DNA of 64,000 nucleotides from an uncultured Gammaproteobacteria bacterium (GCA_913045175.1 CAJWQG010000005.1:1-64000), one strand, 5' to 3'. Shown: positions 25,967 to 35,534, counted from the stretch's first letter. Translations and numbers: made by a program. Notes: generated by a model not told the origin, from the letters alone.

Positions 25967-27169
25967 CTACCTATCCCGTCGCAAGAGGGGTTCTTCTACA
26001 AATAAAACAACGATGAATACCCCTACAACACCAAAGCAAGCCATCAACGGAAAAACGCCGCCCAAATATAGCGTTTGCGTGGCTAACCCCACCAGTACCG
26101 GAGCACTAAACGAACCTGTGTCCCCCATCAGACGCCAGACGCCAAGAAACTCACCTCTTTCGTGTTCGGCCGCAAAGTCTGATCCAAGAACAACATTAAT
26201 ACCGGCACCAAGCCCATTACCCACACCGGCCAACATAGCGAACAGACAAAGCGTCAGGAATGAGCTTGTCCAGGGCAACATCACGAGTGCCAGCGCTATG
26301 ACACCCATAGAGGAAACTGCCGCGTGCTTTCTCCCCCAATTGTCCATCATGTACCCCGCAAGAGGGAACATTGCCATGTCAACTCCTGCTGCGATTCCAG
26401 TTATCAAACCAATCTCGGAAGCGTTGAGACCAATAGCATTAGCCCAAAGAGGTATCAGCAGCTGTCTCGATGCTCTTAATATAGACAGGCAGAAGATCGC
26501 CATGCCGGCCGTTAGAAAGGTGCGGCTGTGACCCATAAATATGTGAGGAACAATGCGCAGAAGTCCCGGTTTGGCGCTCGAATGCTGCTGTTTCTTCTCT
26601 GGCACGAAGACCACAATTAACACGAATGCAATACAAGCGATGATGCTTACCAGCACAAACACCCACTGAAAACCAAACTGATGGGCTACTATGCCACTAA
26701 CGATTGGTCCCATCAGGTTACCAAAGCGCTGAAGACCCGCCATCGTGGAAATCGCTTTCCCGCGCTGATGATCAGTAACAAAAGTGCTTATGTGAGTTAT
26801 TCTGGCAACCAGCCAAATCGCCATCGCACAACCAAAGAAAAAAGCCGCACCAGCAAGTTGGAGGGCACTTTGAGCCTGACTACTGGCAATGCCCATAACG
26901 GCCATCATGCCGATGCCAACCAACATTATAAACTTGTCGCCAAGACGGCTAACGCCATACCCGGCCGGCACATCTGCAGCCATATTACCCAGGCCTCGCA
27001 GCGAAAAAACCAGCGCGGCTATACTGACACTTCCACCCAGGTCGAGTGCAAACAGAGGAATGGCGAGAAGAATACTGCTCTGACAGAATGACATCAGCAA
27101 GGCAGGCAGGTAGATCGAAAGCGCTAACGACCGATACATCTGCCAGGTGGTCAATCCGGTTTGATCCAT
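25967..27169 (-). CDS. MFS transporter
   Basis: About 400 residues in twelve predicted membrane helices, with the family loop between helices 2 and 3 (GLGNMAADVPAGYGVSRLGDK), a related loop in the second half (MFPLAGYMMDNWGRKHA) and MAGLQRFGNLMGPIVSG in helix 5. The start at 27169 (MDQTGLTTWQMYRSLALSIY) is preferred because homology begins there; the frame is open to 27223. The substrate is unknown; the fold suggests a drug- or metabolite-type exporter of the inner membrane. No regulator adjoins it. Confidence 0.85.
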   Translation of the reverse strand: MDQTGLTTWQMYRSLALSIYLPALLMSFCQSSILLAIPLFALDLGGSVSIAALVFSLRGLGNMAADVPAGYGVSRLGDKFIMLVGIGMMAVMGIASSQAQSALQLAGAAFFFGCAMAIWLVARITHISTFVTDHQRGKAISTMAGLQRFGNLMGPIVSGIVAHQFGFQWVFVLVSIIACIAFVLIVVFVPEKKQQHSSAKPGLLRIVPHIFMGHSRTFLTAGMAIFCLSILRASRQLLIPLWANAIGLNASEIGLITGIAAGVDMAMFPLAGYMMDNWGRKHAAVSSMGVIALALVMLPWTSSFLTLCLFAMLAGVGNGLGAGINVVLGSDFAAEHERGEFLGVWRLMGDTGSFSAPVLVGLATQTLYLGGVFPLMACFGVVGVFIVVLFVEEPLLRRDR

Positions 27170-27271
27170 TACAGAACCAGACAAGAGGGTGGAACCCCAT
27201 AATACCATCCGGCGAGACATCAAACGCTAAATCAGGTATCTTCTGCGGCACAACAGACAGGGGGTTTTCTA

Positions 27272-27454
27272 ATGCAATGTCCTAAATGCTATGGCGACAT
27301 GATCATGGACCAACGATCTCTTGACGAACCTGTCAAAATTCGTTTCGAGTTGTGCATTGCCTGTCACGCTACATTCCTTGATGCCGGCGAATTTAGGCAG
27401 TATATGAGCGATGAGTACCACTACCAGTTTCGGGCATTGCTGCCAGAAATCTAA
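27272..27454 (+). CDS. zf-TFIIB-type zinc-ribbon protein, 60 aa
   Basis: A small protein starting MQCPKCYGDMIMDQ with two Cys pairs (CPKC and CIAC) spaced as in the zf-TFIIB family, followed by the usual DAGEFRQY motif. It resembles the second half of the zinc-ribbon gene at 46367-46759, so it may be a one-domain relative. It probably binds zinc; a DNA or RNA role is not shown. Its 3' end overlaps the start of the sirtuin gene by 44 bases in another frame, which suggests coupled expression. Confidence 0.8.
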   Translation: MQCPKCYGDMIMDQRSLDEPVKIRFELCIACHATFLDAGEFRQYMSDEYHYQFRALLPEI

Positions 27455-28283
27455 GATTTCCTTTAATACGATTGAAGCCCTGACCCAATTCATTAGCAGC
27501 CGTGAAAACCTGGTGGTTCTCACGGGTGCCGGGTGTAGTCTCCGATCCGGGATCCCAACCTACCGGGACACAAGGGGTGCATGGCAACGCGCTGATCCGA
27601 TTTATCACCAGGAATTCATCACCAGACAGACAAGCCGGCAACGTTACTGGGCACGCAGCATGATTGGTTGGCCAAATGTAGCAAACGCGTCCCCCAATGA
27701 CGCACATCGAGCCCTCGCTAGCATGGAGCATTCTGGCAAAATTGGACTGCTGGTTACGCAGAATGTCGACGGACTACATCAACGTGCTGGACACAAAAGA
27801 GTGATCGATCTACATGGCCGCCTGGACCGCGTGGTGTGCCTCGGTTGCGGCGCCTTTAGTTCTCGACACGCACTACAGCAGCGATTACTACTCGCGAACC
27901 CAGCGATACCAGCCAGCACCCAATTCGCGCCTGATGGCGATGCGGATGTTCAAGTAGATGTATCATCAGTTGAGGTGCCTACATGTCTCGACTGTAAAGG
28001 AATCCTCAAGCCAGACGTTGTCTTTTTTGGCGATACTGTCGATCCCTCTATCGTTCAATCAGTCTATAAATCTGTTAGTGAAGCGGACGGTCTGCTAATT
28101 GTTGGGTCATCGCTCAAGGTTTACTCGGGGTTCCGATTCTGTAAAAGAGCGGCAGAGTTAAAGAAGCCAATTGTATGTATCAACCCTGGGGACACTCGAG
28201 GTGATGATCTATACAAACTAAAGATAAAATCCGACTGTGTCGGAGTCTTGACCGAACTAATCGAAGCACTAGCGTTACGATAA
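27411..28283 (+). CDS. Sir2-family NAD-dependent protein deacylase
   Basis: A 290-residue sirtuin. It has LTGAGCSLRSGIPTYRD (NAD pocket), LLVTQNVDGLHQRAG, the catalytic His in IDLHGRL, four zinc Cys in two pairs (CLGC and CLDC) around a longer than usual insertion, KPDVVFFGD and GSSLKVYSG. It removes acyl groups from protein lysines using NAD. The ATG at 27411 lies inside the preceding zinc-ribbon gene; no in-frame ATG occurs between that gene's stop and the conserved region, so the overlap is probably genuine. The 3' end overlaps the convergent reductase gene by nine bases. Confidence 0.92.
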   Translation: MSTTTSFGHCCQKSKISFNTIEALTQFISSRENLVVLTGAGCSLRSGIPTYRDTRGAWQRADPIYHQEFITRQTSRQRYWARSMIGWPNVANASPNDAHRALASMEHSGKIGLLVTQNVDGLHQRAGHKRVIDLHGRLDRVVCLGCGAFSSRHALQQRLLLANPAIPASTQFAPDGDADVQVDVSSVEVPTCLDCKGILKPDVVFFGDTVDPSIVQSVYKSVSEADGLLIVGSSLKVYSGFRFCKRAAELKKPIVCINPGDTRGDDLYKLKIKSDCVGVLTELIEALALR

Positions 28284-29165
28284 GACTTTTTCCAGCGTCC
28301 TGTTCAACGGAGTAAGGTCCAGATTTAACCGACCAGCGAGCGAACTCACATCCACATCATCGTCGTGATCGAGAATCCGCAACATATCTCGGGTGATCGG
28401 TGGTGCGGAAAAAAGTATCTCCAGAATCCAGGCAAAAGCTATTCCAACACCCAATGGTAAGCTGATGATCATTGGGTCCATCGCTGTGACTAATGATGCT
28501 CGTCGAATCAAAGCAATCCGATTTAGCGATTCCGGGCCCGCGAGCTCAATGACCTCTGTGGTATCCCTGCCAAGCAGCTGGGTTATAGCTTCAATAATAT
28601 CGCCTGCATATATAGGTTGCTCTTTACTTTGCCCCCTAAGCGTAACCACAAATTTTGAACTCGCTTTCTTGCCAAGCGAACGCGATGCAAAGTCATCCTC
28701 GCCTAAGACCATTGGAACACGAACAATTGTTGAGGGTACAGAACCTGCTATCAGAATCTCTTCCGCCTCTCCCCGAGAGGCCAAACATGCATTATCAGAG
28801 TCAGAATCGCTACCCAGCAGACTGAGATAAACAATGCTCTTTATTCCCACCCGCGCCGCTGCGGACGCCAGGACCCTACAGGGCCGTTGATGTGCACTCT
28901 CATATGTATTACCCTTGCCGGATTTGATGACCCCAACGAGATGGACTGCATGATCACAGCCATCGATAGTCTCAATCAGAGATTTCTCATGGGTATAGTC
29001 AACAACCTCAATCGTCAGGTTTTCCAACTCACCGACTGAAGCATGAAGACCTTCCTCTGCTCGTTTCGACCGAACAATCGCGAGCACCTTGTACTCGCCA
29101 ACAAACCTCGCTATCAGTCGACGACCTAAGTGACCATTTGCTCCGGTTAGTAATATGGTTTGCAT
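28275..29165 (-). CDS. NAD(P)-binding atypical SDR (NDUFA9/NmrA-like)
   Basis: Starting at 29165 (MQTILLTGANGHLGRRLIARF) the protein has 296 residues, with the glycine-rich GANGHLG nucleotide-binding motif, AVHLVGVI, SIVYLSLLGS and IVRVPMVLGEDD. The usual SDR Tyr-Lys pair is not evident, as in NmrA/NDUFA9-type atypical SDRs, which often serve as scaffolds or redox sensors. A C-terminal hydrophobic stretch (IISLPLGVGIAFAWILEILF) may bind membrane. The start is back-to-back with the CDP-alcohol phosphatidyltransferase gene. Confidence 0.8.
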   Translation of the reverse strand: MQTILLTGANGHLGRRLIARFVGEYKVLAIVRSKRAEEGLHASVGELENLTIEVVDYTHEKSLIETIDGCDHAVHLVGVIKSGKGNTYESAHQRPCRVLASAAARVGIKSIVYLSLLGSDSDSDNACLASRGEAEEILIAGSVPSTIVRVPMVLGEDDFASRSLGKKASSKFVVTLRGQSKEQPIYAGDIIEAITQLLGRDTTEVIELAGPESLNRIALIRRASLVTAMDPMIISLPLGVGIAFAWILEILFSAPPITRDMLRILDHDDDVDVSSLAGRLNLDLTPLNRTLEKVLS

Positions 29166-29213
29166 ATGCCGATTATGCGATATTTGGTCTCTCAAGTCGC
29201 AATCCGATCCGCG

Positions 29214-29747
29214 ATGAACATCATTCTGCTACCAAATATATTAAGCGTATCCAGATGCGTACTCGCGCTTCCCATGGGCTATTTCATCGTTCAAGGTGCC
29301 TGGCTGTACGCCTCCATAATTCTATGGATCGCAATTGCAACAGACATTGCGGACGGACAACTGGCAAGGTATCTAAGCTCTCAGAGCAATTTGGGTAGTG
29401 TGCTGGATCACGGGAGCGATGCGATTTTCGTAACGATCATGCTGGCAGCACTTGTATACCATGAATTAGTGCCCATTGTGCTCCCCGTTCTGATACCCAT
29501 CGCCTTCCTGCAATATATGCTTGATTCCAAAGCGTTAGCTGGCAAATCGCTTCGCACCAGTATTCTTGGGCGACACAACGGAATCTGTTATTTCATCCTG
29601 GGAGGATTCCCGATAATGCAACACGCGTTAAAGATTTATCCGATTGAGGCTTCGACTATCTTTTGGGTAGGTTGGGGGTTGCTACTTTCCACCATCGTGT
29701 CGATGGTCGATCGACTGTTATCGCTGCTACGTGGTGTTAACAAATGA
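29214..29747 (+). CDS. CDP-alcohol phosphatidyltransferase family protein
   Basis: This membrane enzyme carries the complete CDP-alcohol motif D-x2-D-G-x2-A-R-x8-G-x3-D-x3-D as DIADGQLAR ... GSVLDHGSD. It transfers a phosphatidyl group from a CDP-diacylglycerol-type donor to an alcohol. The start at 29214 (MNIILLPNILSVSRC, 177 residues) matches the usual N terminus of PgsA-like proteins; an ATG at 29160 would add 18 residues but would overlap the divergent gene's start. Between four and six membrane helices are visible. Whether it makes phosphatidylglycerol phosphate or another lipid is not clear. Confidence 0.85.
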   Translation: MNIILLPNILSVSRCVLALPMGYFIVQGAWLYASIILWIAIATDIADGQLARYLSSQSNLGSVLDHGSDAIFVTIMLAALVYHELVPIVLPVLIPIAFLQYMLDSKALAGKSLRTSILGRHNGICYFILGGFPIMQHALKIYPIEASTIFWVGWGLLLSTIVSMVDRLLSLLRGVNK

Positions 29748-29827
29748 TCCCCCAATTGCCCTGGGCATTTTGGACGGCTCATCTGTTTCGGTTATTTGGT
29801 AACTATCAGGCTCATCGACTGGACTGA
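29744..29827 (+). CDS. Possible small ORF, 27 aa, coupled to the preceding gene
   Basis: ATG 29744 overlaps the TGA of the phosphatidyltransferase gene (ATGA) and opens MIPQLPWAFWTAHLFRLFGN before TGA at 29825-29827. The product is aromatic-rich and could be a small membrane-associated peptide or a truncated remnant. The only support is the overlapping start/stop and absence of another gene. Confidence 0.25.
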   Translation: MIPQLPWAFWTAHLFRLFGNYQAHRLD

Positions 29828-29834
29828 AATTCAG

Positions 29835-30743
29835 TCAGTCTTCGGCATCTGCTCCGGGCAGCGGATCATGAACAACACGATTTCGACCTCCTTCCTTGGC
29901 AGCGTATAGATGCTTGTCTGCGGCCTCTACCAGGGCTTCCGCCTCCTCCATCTCATCGTCACCATTCCAGCAGATAACTCCCATGCTCACGGTAATTTGT
30001 AGATCAACAGAATCGTATTGAAAAACGTGATTCTGCACTGCTTCACGAACACGCTCTGCAAGGTTAACCGCAGCCTCCAAAGTTGCACCCCTCAGCAGGA
30101 ATACAAACTCCTCTCCTCCATAACGAGCAAATACGTCGTAACCTCGTGCAGTATCCTCGATCAACTCCGCCATGTGCTTCAGGATAAAGTCACCAGCCGG
30201 GTGACCCCAGGTATCATTCACCTGCTTGAAGTGGTCAATATCAAACAGGATGATCGCAAGACCCACTTTATTCCTGCGATTGTAATCAAACTCTTTTTCA
30301 AGGACCTCACTGAAGTAGCGCTTATTGTATATCCTGGTCAGACCATCCTTCACCGCCATATTCATTAGCATCATATGGTATTCGGTGTCGTCCTGGTCCT
30401 GGTAGGTAAACTTGAAGACGATATTTCCCAGCGTTACCTTGTCGCCCTCACTCATTACAGTTGCTGTAGTGTTTTGTTCCTTGTTAAGTAAACAACCATT
30501 GGTGCTCCCTAAGTCGGATAGATAGTACTCAACCGCCCGGTCGACAATCATCGCATGCCGACGGCTGATAATAATATCGGAGACGACAAGGTCAACGTCG
30601 TCACTACGCCCTACAATAGTAACGTCGCTCTCTAGTTCGTACACCTGACCAATAAAATCACCCTTGATCATGACGAGGCAAGGTCTTTTGTCACCGTCCG
30701 CTTCCTCAGAAGGACCTTCTCGGTACTCAGTATTGTCTGACAT
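29835..30743 (-). CDS. FHA-GGDEF diguanylate cyclase
   Basis: A 302-residue cytoplasmic signalling protein. Residues about 22-110 form an FHA domain (VGRSDDVDLVVSD, SRRHAMI, LGSTNGCLLN), which recognises phosphothreonine. Residues about 135-295 form a GGDEF domain with the active-site GGEEF and an intact inhibitory RxxD site five residues before it (RGYDVFARYGGEEF). It should make cyclic di-GMP under product inhibition, with its FHA domain linking activity to a Ser/Thr kinase signal. It is a single-gene unit. Confidence 0.93.
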   Translation of the reverse strand: MSDNTEYREGPSEEADGDKRPCLVMIKGDFIGQVYELESDVTIVGRSDDVDLVVSDIIISRRHAMIVDRAVEYYLSDLGSTNGCLLNKEQNTTATVMSEGDKVTLGNIVFKFTYQDQDDTEYHMMLMNMAVKDGLTRIYNKRYFSEVLEKEFDYNRRNKVGLAIILFDIDHFKQVNDTWGHPAGDFILKHMAELIEDTARGYDVFARYGGEEFVFLLRGATLEAAVNLAERVREAVQNHVFQYDSVDLQITVSMGVICWNGDDEMEEAEALVEAADKHLYAAKEGGRNRVVHDPLPGADAED

Positions 30744-30853
30744 CCCTAACGAGTTCTTTAATTCTTATAAGGTGAGGTGGAATCTAGCCGAAATCACGAC
30801 AAAGTATAGCGCCTGAGCATCTCGCATCTAGAGTGATAGCACCGTAATTTCAA

Positions 30854-31618
30854 TTACTTACCAAAGCGACGTTCACGTTGCTGGAATACCCTAATTGCCC
30901 GCCAGAAATCAATCATGCGGAACGCGGGCCAATAGACTTCGGTAAAATATAATTCGGAATAAGCACTCTGCCAGAGCAAGAACCCTGATAATCTCTCTTC
31001 TCCAGAGGTCCTGATAATCAAATCGGGATCACGAATCCCTTCAGTGTAGAGGTATTGCTCAAAAACGTCTTCATCGATGTCTTCAACCTGGACCTTGCCT
31101 CCTGCAACATCATTAACCACTTTCTTGACTGCATCGACTATTTCTGCGCGGCCCCCATAACTGATCGCAATATTCAGCAAAAAACGATCATGATTCGCGG
31201 TCATCGCCTCAATTTTTTCTACCTCTTCTGTCATCTCTGGCGAAAGGTCTTCACGGCGCCCGATAACGTTAATTCGCACGCCTTCCTGCTTGATCACAGG
31301 ATCCACTTGAAATTCCCGGAGCTTGCGGAGTATCAGTTCCATCAAGTAATCAACTTCATCCGAGGAACGGTTGTAGTTTTCCGTCGAAAATCCGTAAAGG
31401 GTGACAATACGAATGTCTAAACGCCAACACCAACGCAGAAAGTCTTCCAGCTTTTCCGATCCGGCATTGTGGCCCTCGTTAGATGCCATCCCCTGCACCT
31501 GAGCAAATCGTCGATTACCATCGACAATCAAACCAATATGATGAGGCTTAGGGCCCGACTTTATTTGCGACCAAAGAATTGGTTCATAAAGTCTATAGAG
31601 GAGAGATGGCACTTTCAT
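30854..31618 (-). CDS. Isoprenyl (cis-prenyl) transferase, UppS-like
   Basis: The start at 31618 (MKVPSLLYRLYEPILWSQ) gives 254 residues; the open frame to 31777 has no family character and would overlap the divergent gene. The catalytic region HHIGLIVDGNRRFAQ (Asp after IV), TLYGFSTENYNRS, AISYGGRAEIVDAV and DLIIRTSGEERLSGFLLWQ are the cis-prenyltransferase landmarks. The DGNRRFA wording and the N-terminal LYRLYEPILW resemble archaeal and actinobacterial-type enzymes more than the gammaproteobacterial UppS (DGNGRWA). No rseP/cdsA/dxr cluster surrounds it, so this may be a second, non-housekeeping enzyme. Confidence 0.85.
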   Translation of the reverse strand: MKVPSLLYRLYEPILWSQIKSGPKPHHIGLIVDGNRRFAQVQGMASNEGHNAGSEKLEDFLRWCWRLDIRIVTLYGFSTENYNRSSDEVDYLMELILRKLREFQVDPVIKQEGVRINVIGRREDLSPEMTEEVEKIEAMTANHDRFLLNIAISYGGRAEIVDAVKKVVNDVAGGKVQVEDIDEDVFEQYLYTEGIRDPDLIIRTSGEERLSGFLLWQSAYSELYFTEVYWPAFRMIDFWRAIRVFQQRERRFGK

Positions 31619-31770
31619 TGCTATGTGGTATGGCCCGGTGCAGACAAGGCGCACAAGCATAGCATTGGCCCCTCGCCGGTTGCTAGGTCGACCGTCTGAT
31701 CGAGGTTCGTGGTTGTCAAACGCCGAGACGTTGGTTATAACTCCACTCTTCTTACACTCGGATACACCCA

Positions 31771-34032
31771 ATGGCACCGCTTACGGGGCTAAAGGTTCTT
31801 GATCTCTCTTCAGGGCCTGCCGGTGGTCTCGCCACCATGATACTTGCCGATTTTGGCGCCAACGTCCGTCGCGTCATAGACACGGAATATGACTCACTTA
31901 ACGATATGCCATCAGCCCGAATGTGGCTTCGGGGCAAGGTAACTACAAATGATTTCGACACCAGCGACGTCGACGTGATCCTGGTAAGTCTGCCTAACTC
32001 CCACCACTGCAAATACGAAGCGATCGCCGCTGAGAATCCGTCGGTCGTTTACTGCGAAGTAACATCAATGGGAAACGAAGCGCTACCCATGTATGAAGGC
32101 GTTGTCTCGGCAAAAGCAGGTCGCATGAAGCAGATGGACGCTATCCTGGGAAACAAAGGACCGTGCTACTCCGCCGTTCAGGTCGCCACTCACGCCACTG
32201 CCATGAACGTGGTCTCTGGCATTCTTGCTGCCCTGCACAAACGCCGGCGTACGGGTTACGGAGACAAGCTGACAACCAGTCTCTTGCAGGGATTAATGCC
32301 CTATGACATGGGGATGTCTATGCAGCTGCAGATTCGGGAACAACGATCCGACTGGACACGTAGTAGACCGCACCCAAAACGCCGCATGCCAACCCTCTTA
32401 TATCAACCGGTCCAGTGCGCTGATGGTAAATGGCTCCAATTAGGAAATCTGCTCGATCATTTATTCGAGAACTTCATGCGTATCATCGGACTCGAAGATC
32501 AGCTGGCGCTTCTGCCAGAGGCAACCGAAACGGTGCGCAATCAAATTCTGGAAACTATGCAGACTAAGACCCGCGACCAGTGGATGGATATCTTTGTAAA
32601 GGACGGTAGCGTCGCTGCACATCCCTATCTCTATCCAGAGGAAACCCTGGTGGATCCGGACATGACCATGAACGGACACATCACGGAGCTGTCGGGCGTA
32701 ACTCAGTTGGGACCATTAGCAAAGCTAACAAAAACTCCTGCCGAGATTACGCTAAGTAGCAAAGAGGGCACCGGCTGGAAAGTCAGCCCCGGAAAGAATA
32801 GTTCTGATGCGCCGCTCAATGGCGTCACCGTCATAGAAATCGCGACCATTATCGCCACGCCACTGGGCGCCTCTTTCCTTCGAGATATGGGTGCCAGGGT
32901 CATTAAGGTTGAAGCAGTCGGTGGTGATCCACTTCGTGAAATCCACTACGACGGTGCGTTGCGATGTAATCAGGGTAAGGAAAGCATCAGTATCAATCTG
33001 AAGTCACCTGAGGGTCAGGCAGTAGTACATCAACTCATCCGCAAAGCCGATATTGTGATGCACAACTTCCGGCCCGGGGTACCTGAACGACTCGGGATCA
33101 ACTATGACCAGCTAACCAAACTCAACCCCTCGCTGATCTATCTGTCAGCCAACGGCTACGGCACCGCTGGTCCAGGGGCAAAAAGGCCATCTACACACCC
33201 CATTCCCGGCGCCGCCATGGGTGGTGCGGGTTACCAGGCCGGCGGCGCTCCAGAGGAACTGCTCAGCATCGATGAGCTACGCGACACCTCCCAAAGATTG
33301 TTCCTCGCCAACGAAGTAAATCCAGATCCGAATACAGCGGTGGTGGTCTGCGCCAGCACCCTTTTGGGTCTGACTGCGCGCGACCAAACCGGCGAAGGAC
33401 AGCAGATTTTTATCGACATGTTCGGCGCAAATGCCTATGCGAATTTCGATGCCATGGTCGATTTTGAGGGCAAACCTATGCGCCCCACTCTCGGTAAAGA
33501 CTTGAAGGGGCCTCACCCTCTGTATCGCTTATACAAAGCAAATGAGAGTTGGGTCTTCCTGGGAATAAAAAGGACCAGGGAATGGGAAGCGTTTTGTCAG
33601 CTAACAGAAGAAGAGATCAACTGGCCAGAGGTATCGGACCATGCATTCTGGGAAGATAACGGCGAGCTCACCACTGCACTTACTGAGTTCTTTGCCAAAA
33701 AAACTGCAGAGGAATGGGAAGACTTTTTCAAAGGAACGGCTATCGCCTGCGTCCAGGCCGACAAACAATACCTGTCAGAGTTCTTCCGAGACCAATGCAA
33801 TGAAGCATCTCAGTGGATGACACGGGTTCCTCACCCGGATATTGAAACCTACTATAGACATCGGCCAATGGTGTCCTTTTCCAGCGCCGACCCTGAACTC
33901 GGGGGACCACCAACAGCCGGAGAACATACCAACGCACTGATGCACGAACTTGGCTATAAAGATGAGCAGATTACTGAATATTATTCCATGGGCGTTCTAT
34001 GGCAGGACGAACAGCGGGATGACCTGTCTTAA
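31771..34032 (+). CDS. Double-length CaiB/BaiF CoA-transferase
   Basis: A 753-residue fusion of two CaiB/BaiF units: residues about 1-330 (MAPLTGLKVLDLSSGPAGG) and about 345-750 (APLNGVTVIEIATIIATPLG). Each has the N-terminal Rossmann half (ADFGANVRRV, RDMGARVIKVEA) and the family loop. Family members move CoA between carboxylic acids through an Asp-bound acyl anhydride. The segment that normally carries this Asp reads GYGDKLTTSLLQG in the first half and GEGQQIFIDMFGA in the second, so neither matches the standard V-D-V-S order. Fused members may use the halves as one interlocked dimer. The 3' end overlaps the Hsp70-like gene by four bases, convergently. Confidence 0.88.
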   Translation: MAPLTGLKVLDLSSGPAGGLATMILADFGANVRRVIDTEYDSLNDMPSARMWLRGKVTTNDFDTSDVDVILVSLPNSHHCKYEAIAAENPSVVYCEVTSMGNEALPMYEGVVSAKAGRMKQMDAILGNKGPCYSAVQVATHATAMNVVSGILAALHKRRRTGYGDKLTTSLLQGLMPYDMGMSMQLQIREQRSDWTRSRPHPKRRMPTLLYQPVQCADGKWLQLGNLLDHLFENFMRIIGLEDQLALLPEATETVRNQILETMQTKTRDQWMDIFVKDGSVAAHPYLYPEETLVDPDMTMNGHITELSGVTQLGPLAKLTKTPAEITLSSKEGTGWKVSPGKNSSDAPLNGVTVIEIATIIATPLGASFLRDMGARVIKVEAVGGDPLREIHYDGALRCNQGKESISINLKSPEGQAVVHQLIRKADIVMHNFRPGVPERLGINYDQLTKLNPSLIYLSANGYGTAGPGAKRPSTHPIPGAAMGGAGYQAGGAPEELLSIDELRDTSQRLFLANEVNPDPNTAVVVCASTLLGLTARDQTGEGQQIFIDMFGANAYANFDAMVDFEGKPMRPTLGKDLKGPHPLYRLYKANESWVFLGIKRTREWEAFCQLTEEEINWPEVSDHAFWEDNGELTTALTEFFAKKTAEEWEDFFKGTAIACVQADKQYLSEFFRDQCNEASQWMTRVPHPDIETYYRHRPMVSFSSADPELGGPPTAGEHTNALMHELGYKDEQITEYYSMGVLWQDEQRDDLS

Positions 34033-35426
34033 GCTTGAAATTGGTATCCATGGTAGCTGGCAATCGCAAGGCCTGCGGCAACACTTGTAAACGGATCATG
34101 TTCCGTCACTCTTCCTGGAAACCTTGCCTCTAACAACCTTCTAACTGCTGCAATCTGGGAAGACCCGCCCGTACGGATAACTACGTCAATATCCTCAAGA
34201 CCGCATCCCGCGTCGGCCACCACCTTATCTATAATCGAGTCAACTTCCTGCAGCATAGAAATCATCATTGTTTCAAGTTGATCTCTGGTAAAACTGATCG
34301 ACACATCCAATTCAGGAATATCCAACACCGTTTCATCCATTTGCGACAGTCTTGCCTTAGCATCTTTAATTGCCTGGAATACAAGATAACTGTAATTGTG
34401 GGTAATCAAGTCATCCAGACGTTCAAACTTTGCGGCAGCTTCACCACCCTGCTTTATGCAGTCAGCCACCTTGGCACGATACTGGTTCTGGTTCAGCGTA
34501 TAGGTGACCGCCCAGTTCAACAGGGCATCTGCAAACTCGTCAAACGGAAATTCGTTTTCAATCAATCTACCATCAACGGTGCGGCGCCAGATCTCCCCTT
34601 TCCCGAGCAAAGGAAACAGAAGTTCCTTAAAAATCAGTTGATCGATGTGGTCACCGCCAATAGACAAACCAGCGGTCGACATAACATTGAAGGACATTCC
34701 GTTAAACTCGACAACACTGAGATCGAGCGTTCCGCCACCGAAATCCAGTGTCATCACTCTACCTTCTTTCAGTGCTTTCTCATCATGTATATAGCTCAGG
34801 GTTGCCGCGACCGGTTCCGGGTAAAAGGTGAGCTGTGGGATAGCCGCATGCCTGCATGCTTCAGAAAGACGCGAAAACGCCAACTCATTTCGATGTTGGT
34901 CATGGCCTTCGAACAAAACCGGATGTCCAAAATGTACGTCCAGCAATTCTCCTGGTAAAGAATCCTGGATGGTTTTTCGAATACGAAGCAAAATCGGTGT
35001 AATCAAGGCAACAACCCGGAACGGATGATTGAACACCAACAACCTTCTGATAGCTGGATTGCCCAACAGTCTCTTCACGCCGCGAAACAATCTTCCCGGC
35101 ATTCCACGGTCGACCCAGGGTTGACCGTAAACATTACTGCTCGAGATCTCAGCTTCGGAGAATGGGTCTCGACTGTCCGCATCATTTGTCACCATGGCAC
35201 TTTTAGCAATTAGCTCTGGCGTCAGTTCAACGATACGATCTCGATTCTCATCGATATACAGATCAACTGCTGTCTGTCCGGTGGTGGTCTCAAGCTCCCG
35301 GTCAAGATGCAAAGCAGTCGGCATAATAGCGTCTGAATCTTCCAACTGGACAAGCACGACCCGACTACCATCGAACCAGGCCGCGGCTGAGTTGGAAGTA
35401 CCGAAATCTATCCCTACACCAATCAT
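34029..35426 (-). CDS. Hsp70-family protein (YegD-like)
   Basis: A 465-residue protein with an Hsp70/actin-type ATPase fold: phosphate-1 IGVGIDFGTSNSAAAWFDG, phosphate-2 TLDFGGGTLDLSVVE and the adenosine motif VIRTGGSSQIAAVRRLLEARF. It ends soon after the ATPase domain, without the peptide-binding domain of DnaK, as in YegD. YegD-type proteins are presumed chaperones of unknown client. Divergently transcribed from the LLM oxidoreductase across an AT-rich spacer of about 108 bases. Confidence 0.88.
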   Translation of the reverse strand: MIGVGIDFGTSNSAAAWFDGSRVVLVQLEDSDAIMPTALHLDRELETTTGQTAVDLYIDENRDRIVELTPELIAKSAMVTNDADSRDPFSEAEISSSNVYGQPWVDRGMPGRLFRGVKRLLGNPAIRRLLVFNHPFRVVALITPILLRIRKTIQDSLPGELLDVHFGHPVLFEGHDQHRNELAFSRLSEACRHAAIPQLTFYPEPVAATLSYIHDEKALKEGRVMTLDFGGGTLDLSVVEFNGMSFNVMSTAGLSIGGDHIDQLIFKELLFPLLGKGEIWRRTVDGRLIENEFPFDEFADALLNWAVTYTLNQNQYRAKVADCIKQGGEAAAKFERLDDLITHNYSYLVFQAIKDAKARLSQMDETVLDIPELDVSISFTRDQLETMMISMLQEVDSIIDKVVADAGCGLEDIDVVIRTGGSSQIAAVRRLLEARFPGRVTEHDPFTSVAAGLAIASYHGYQFQA

Positions 35427-35534
35427 AACTTATTGTTATTTAACGTTTTTTTAACTATAGAAGCAGAAAATAAGTTGGCAATTAACGCACATTTCTATGA
35501 CCAATCAAAGTAGATTTTTGTGCTAGCATGAATT

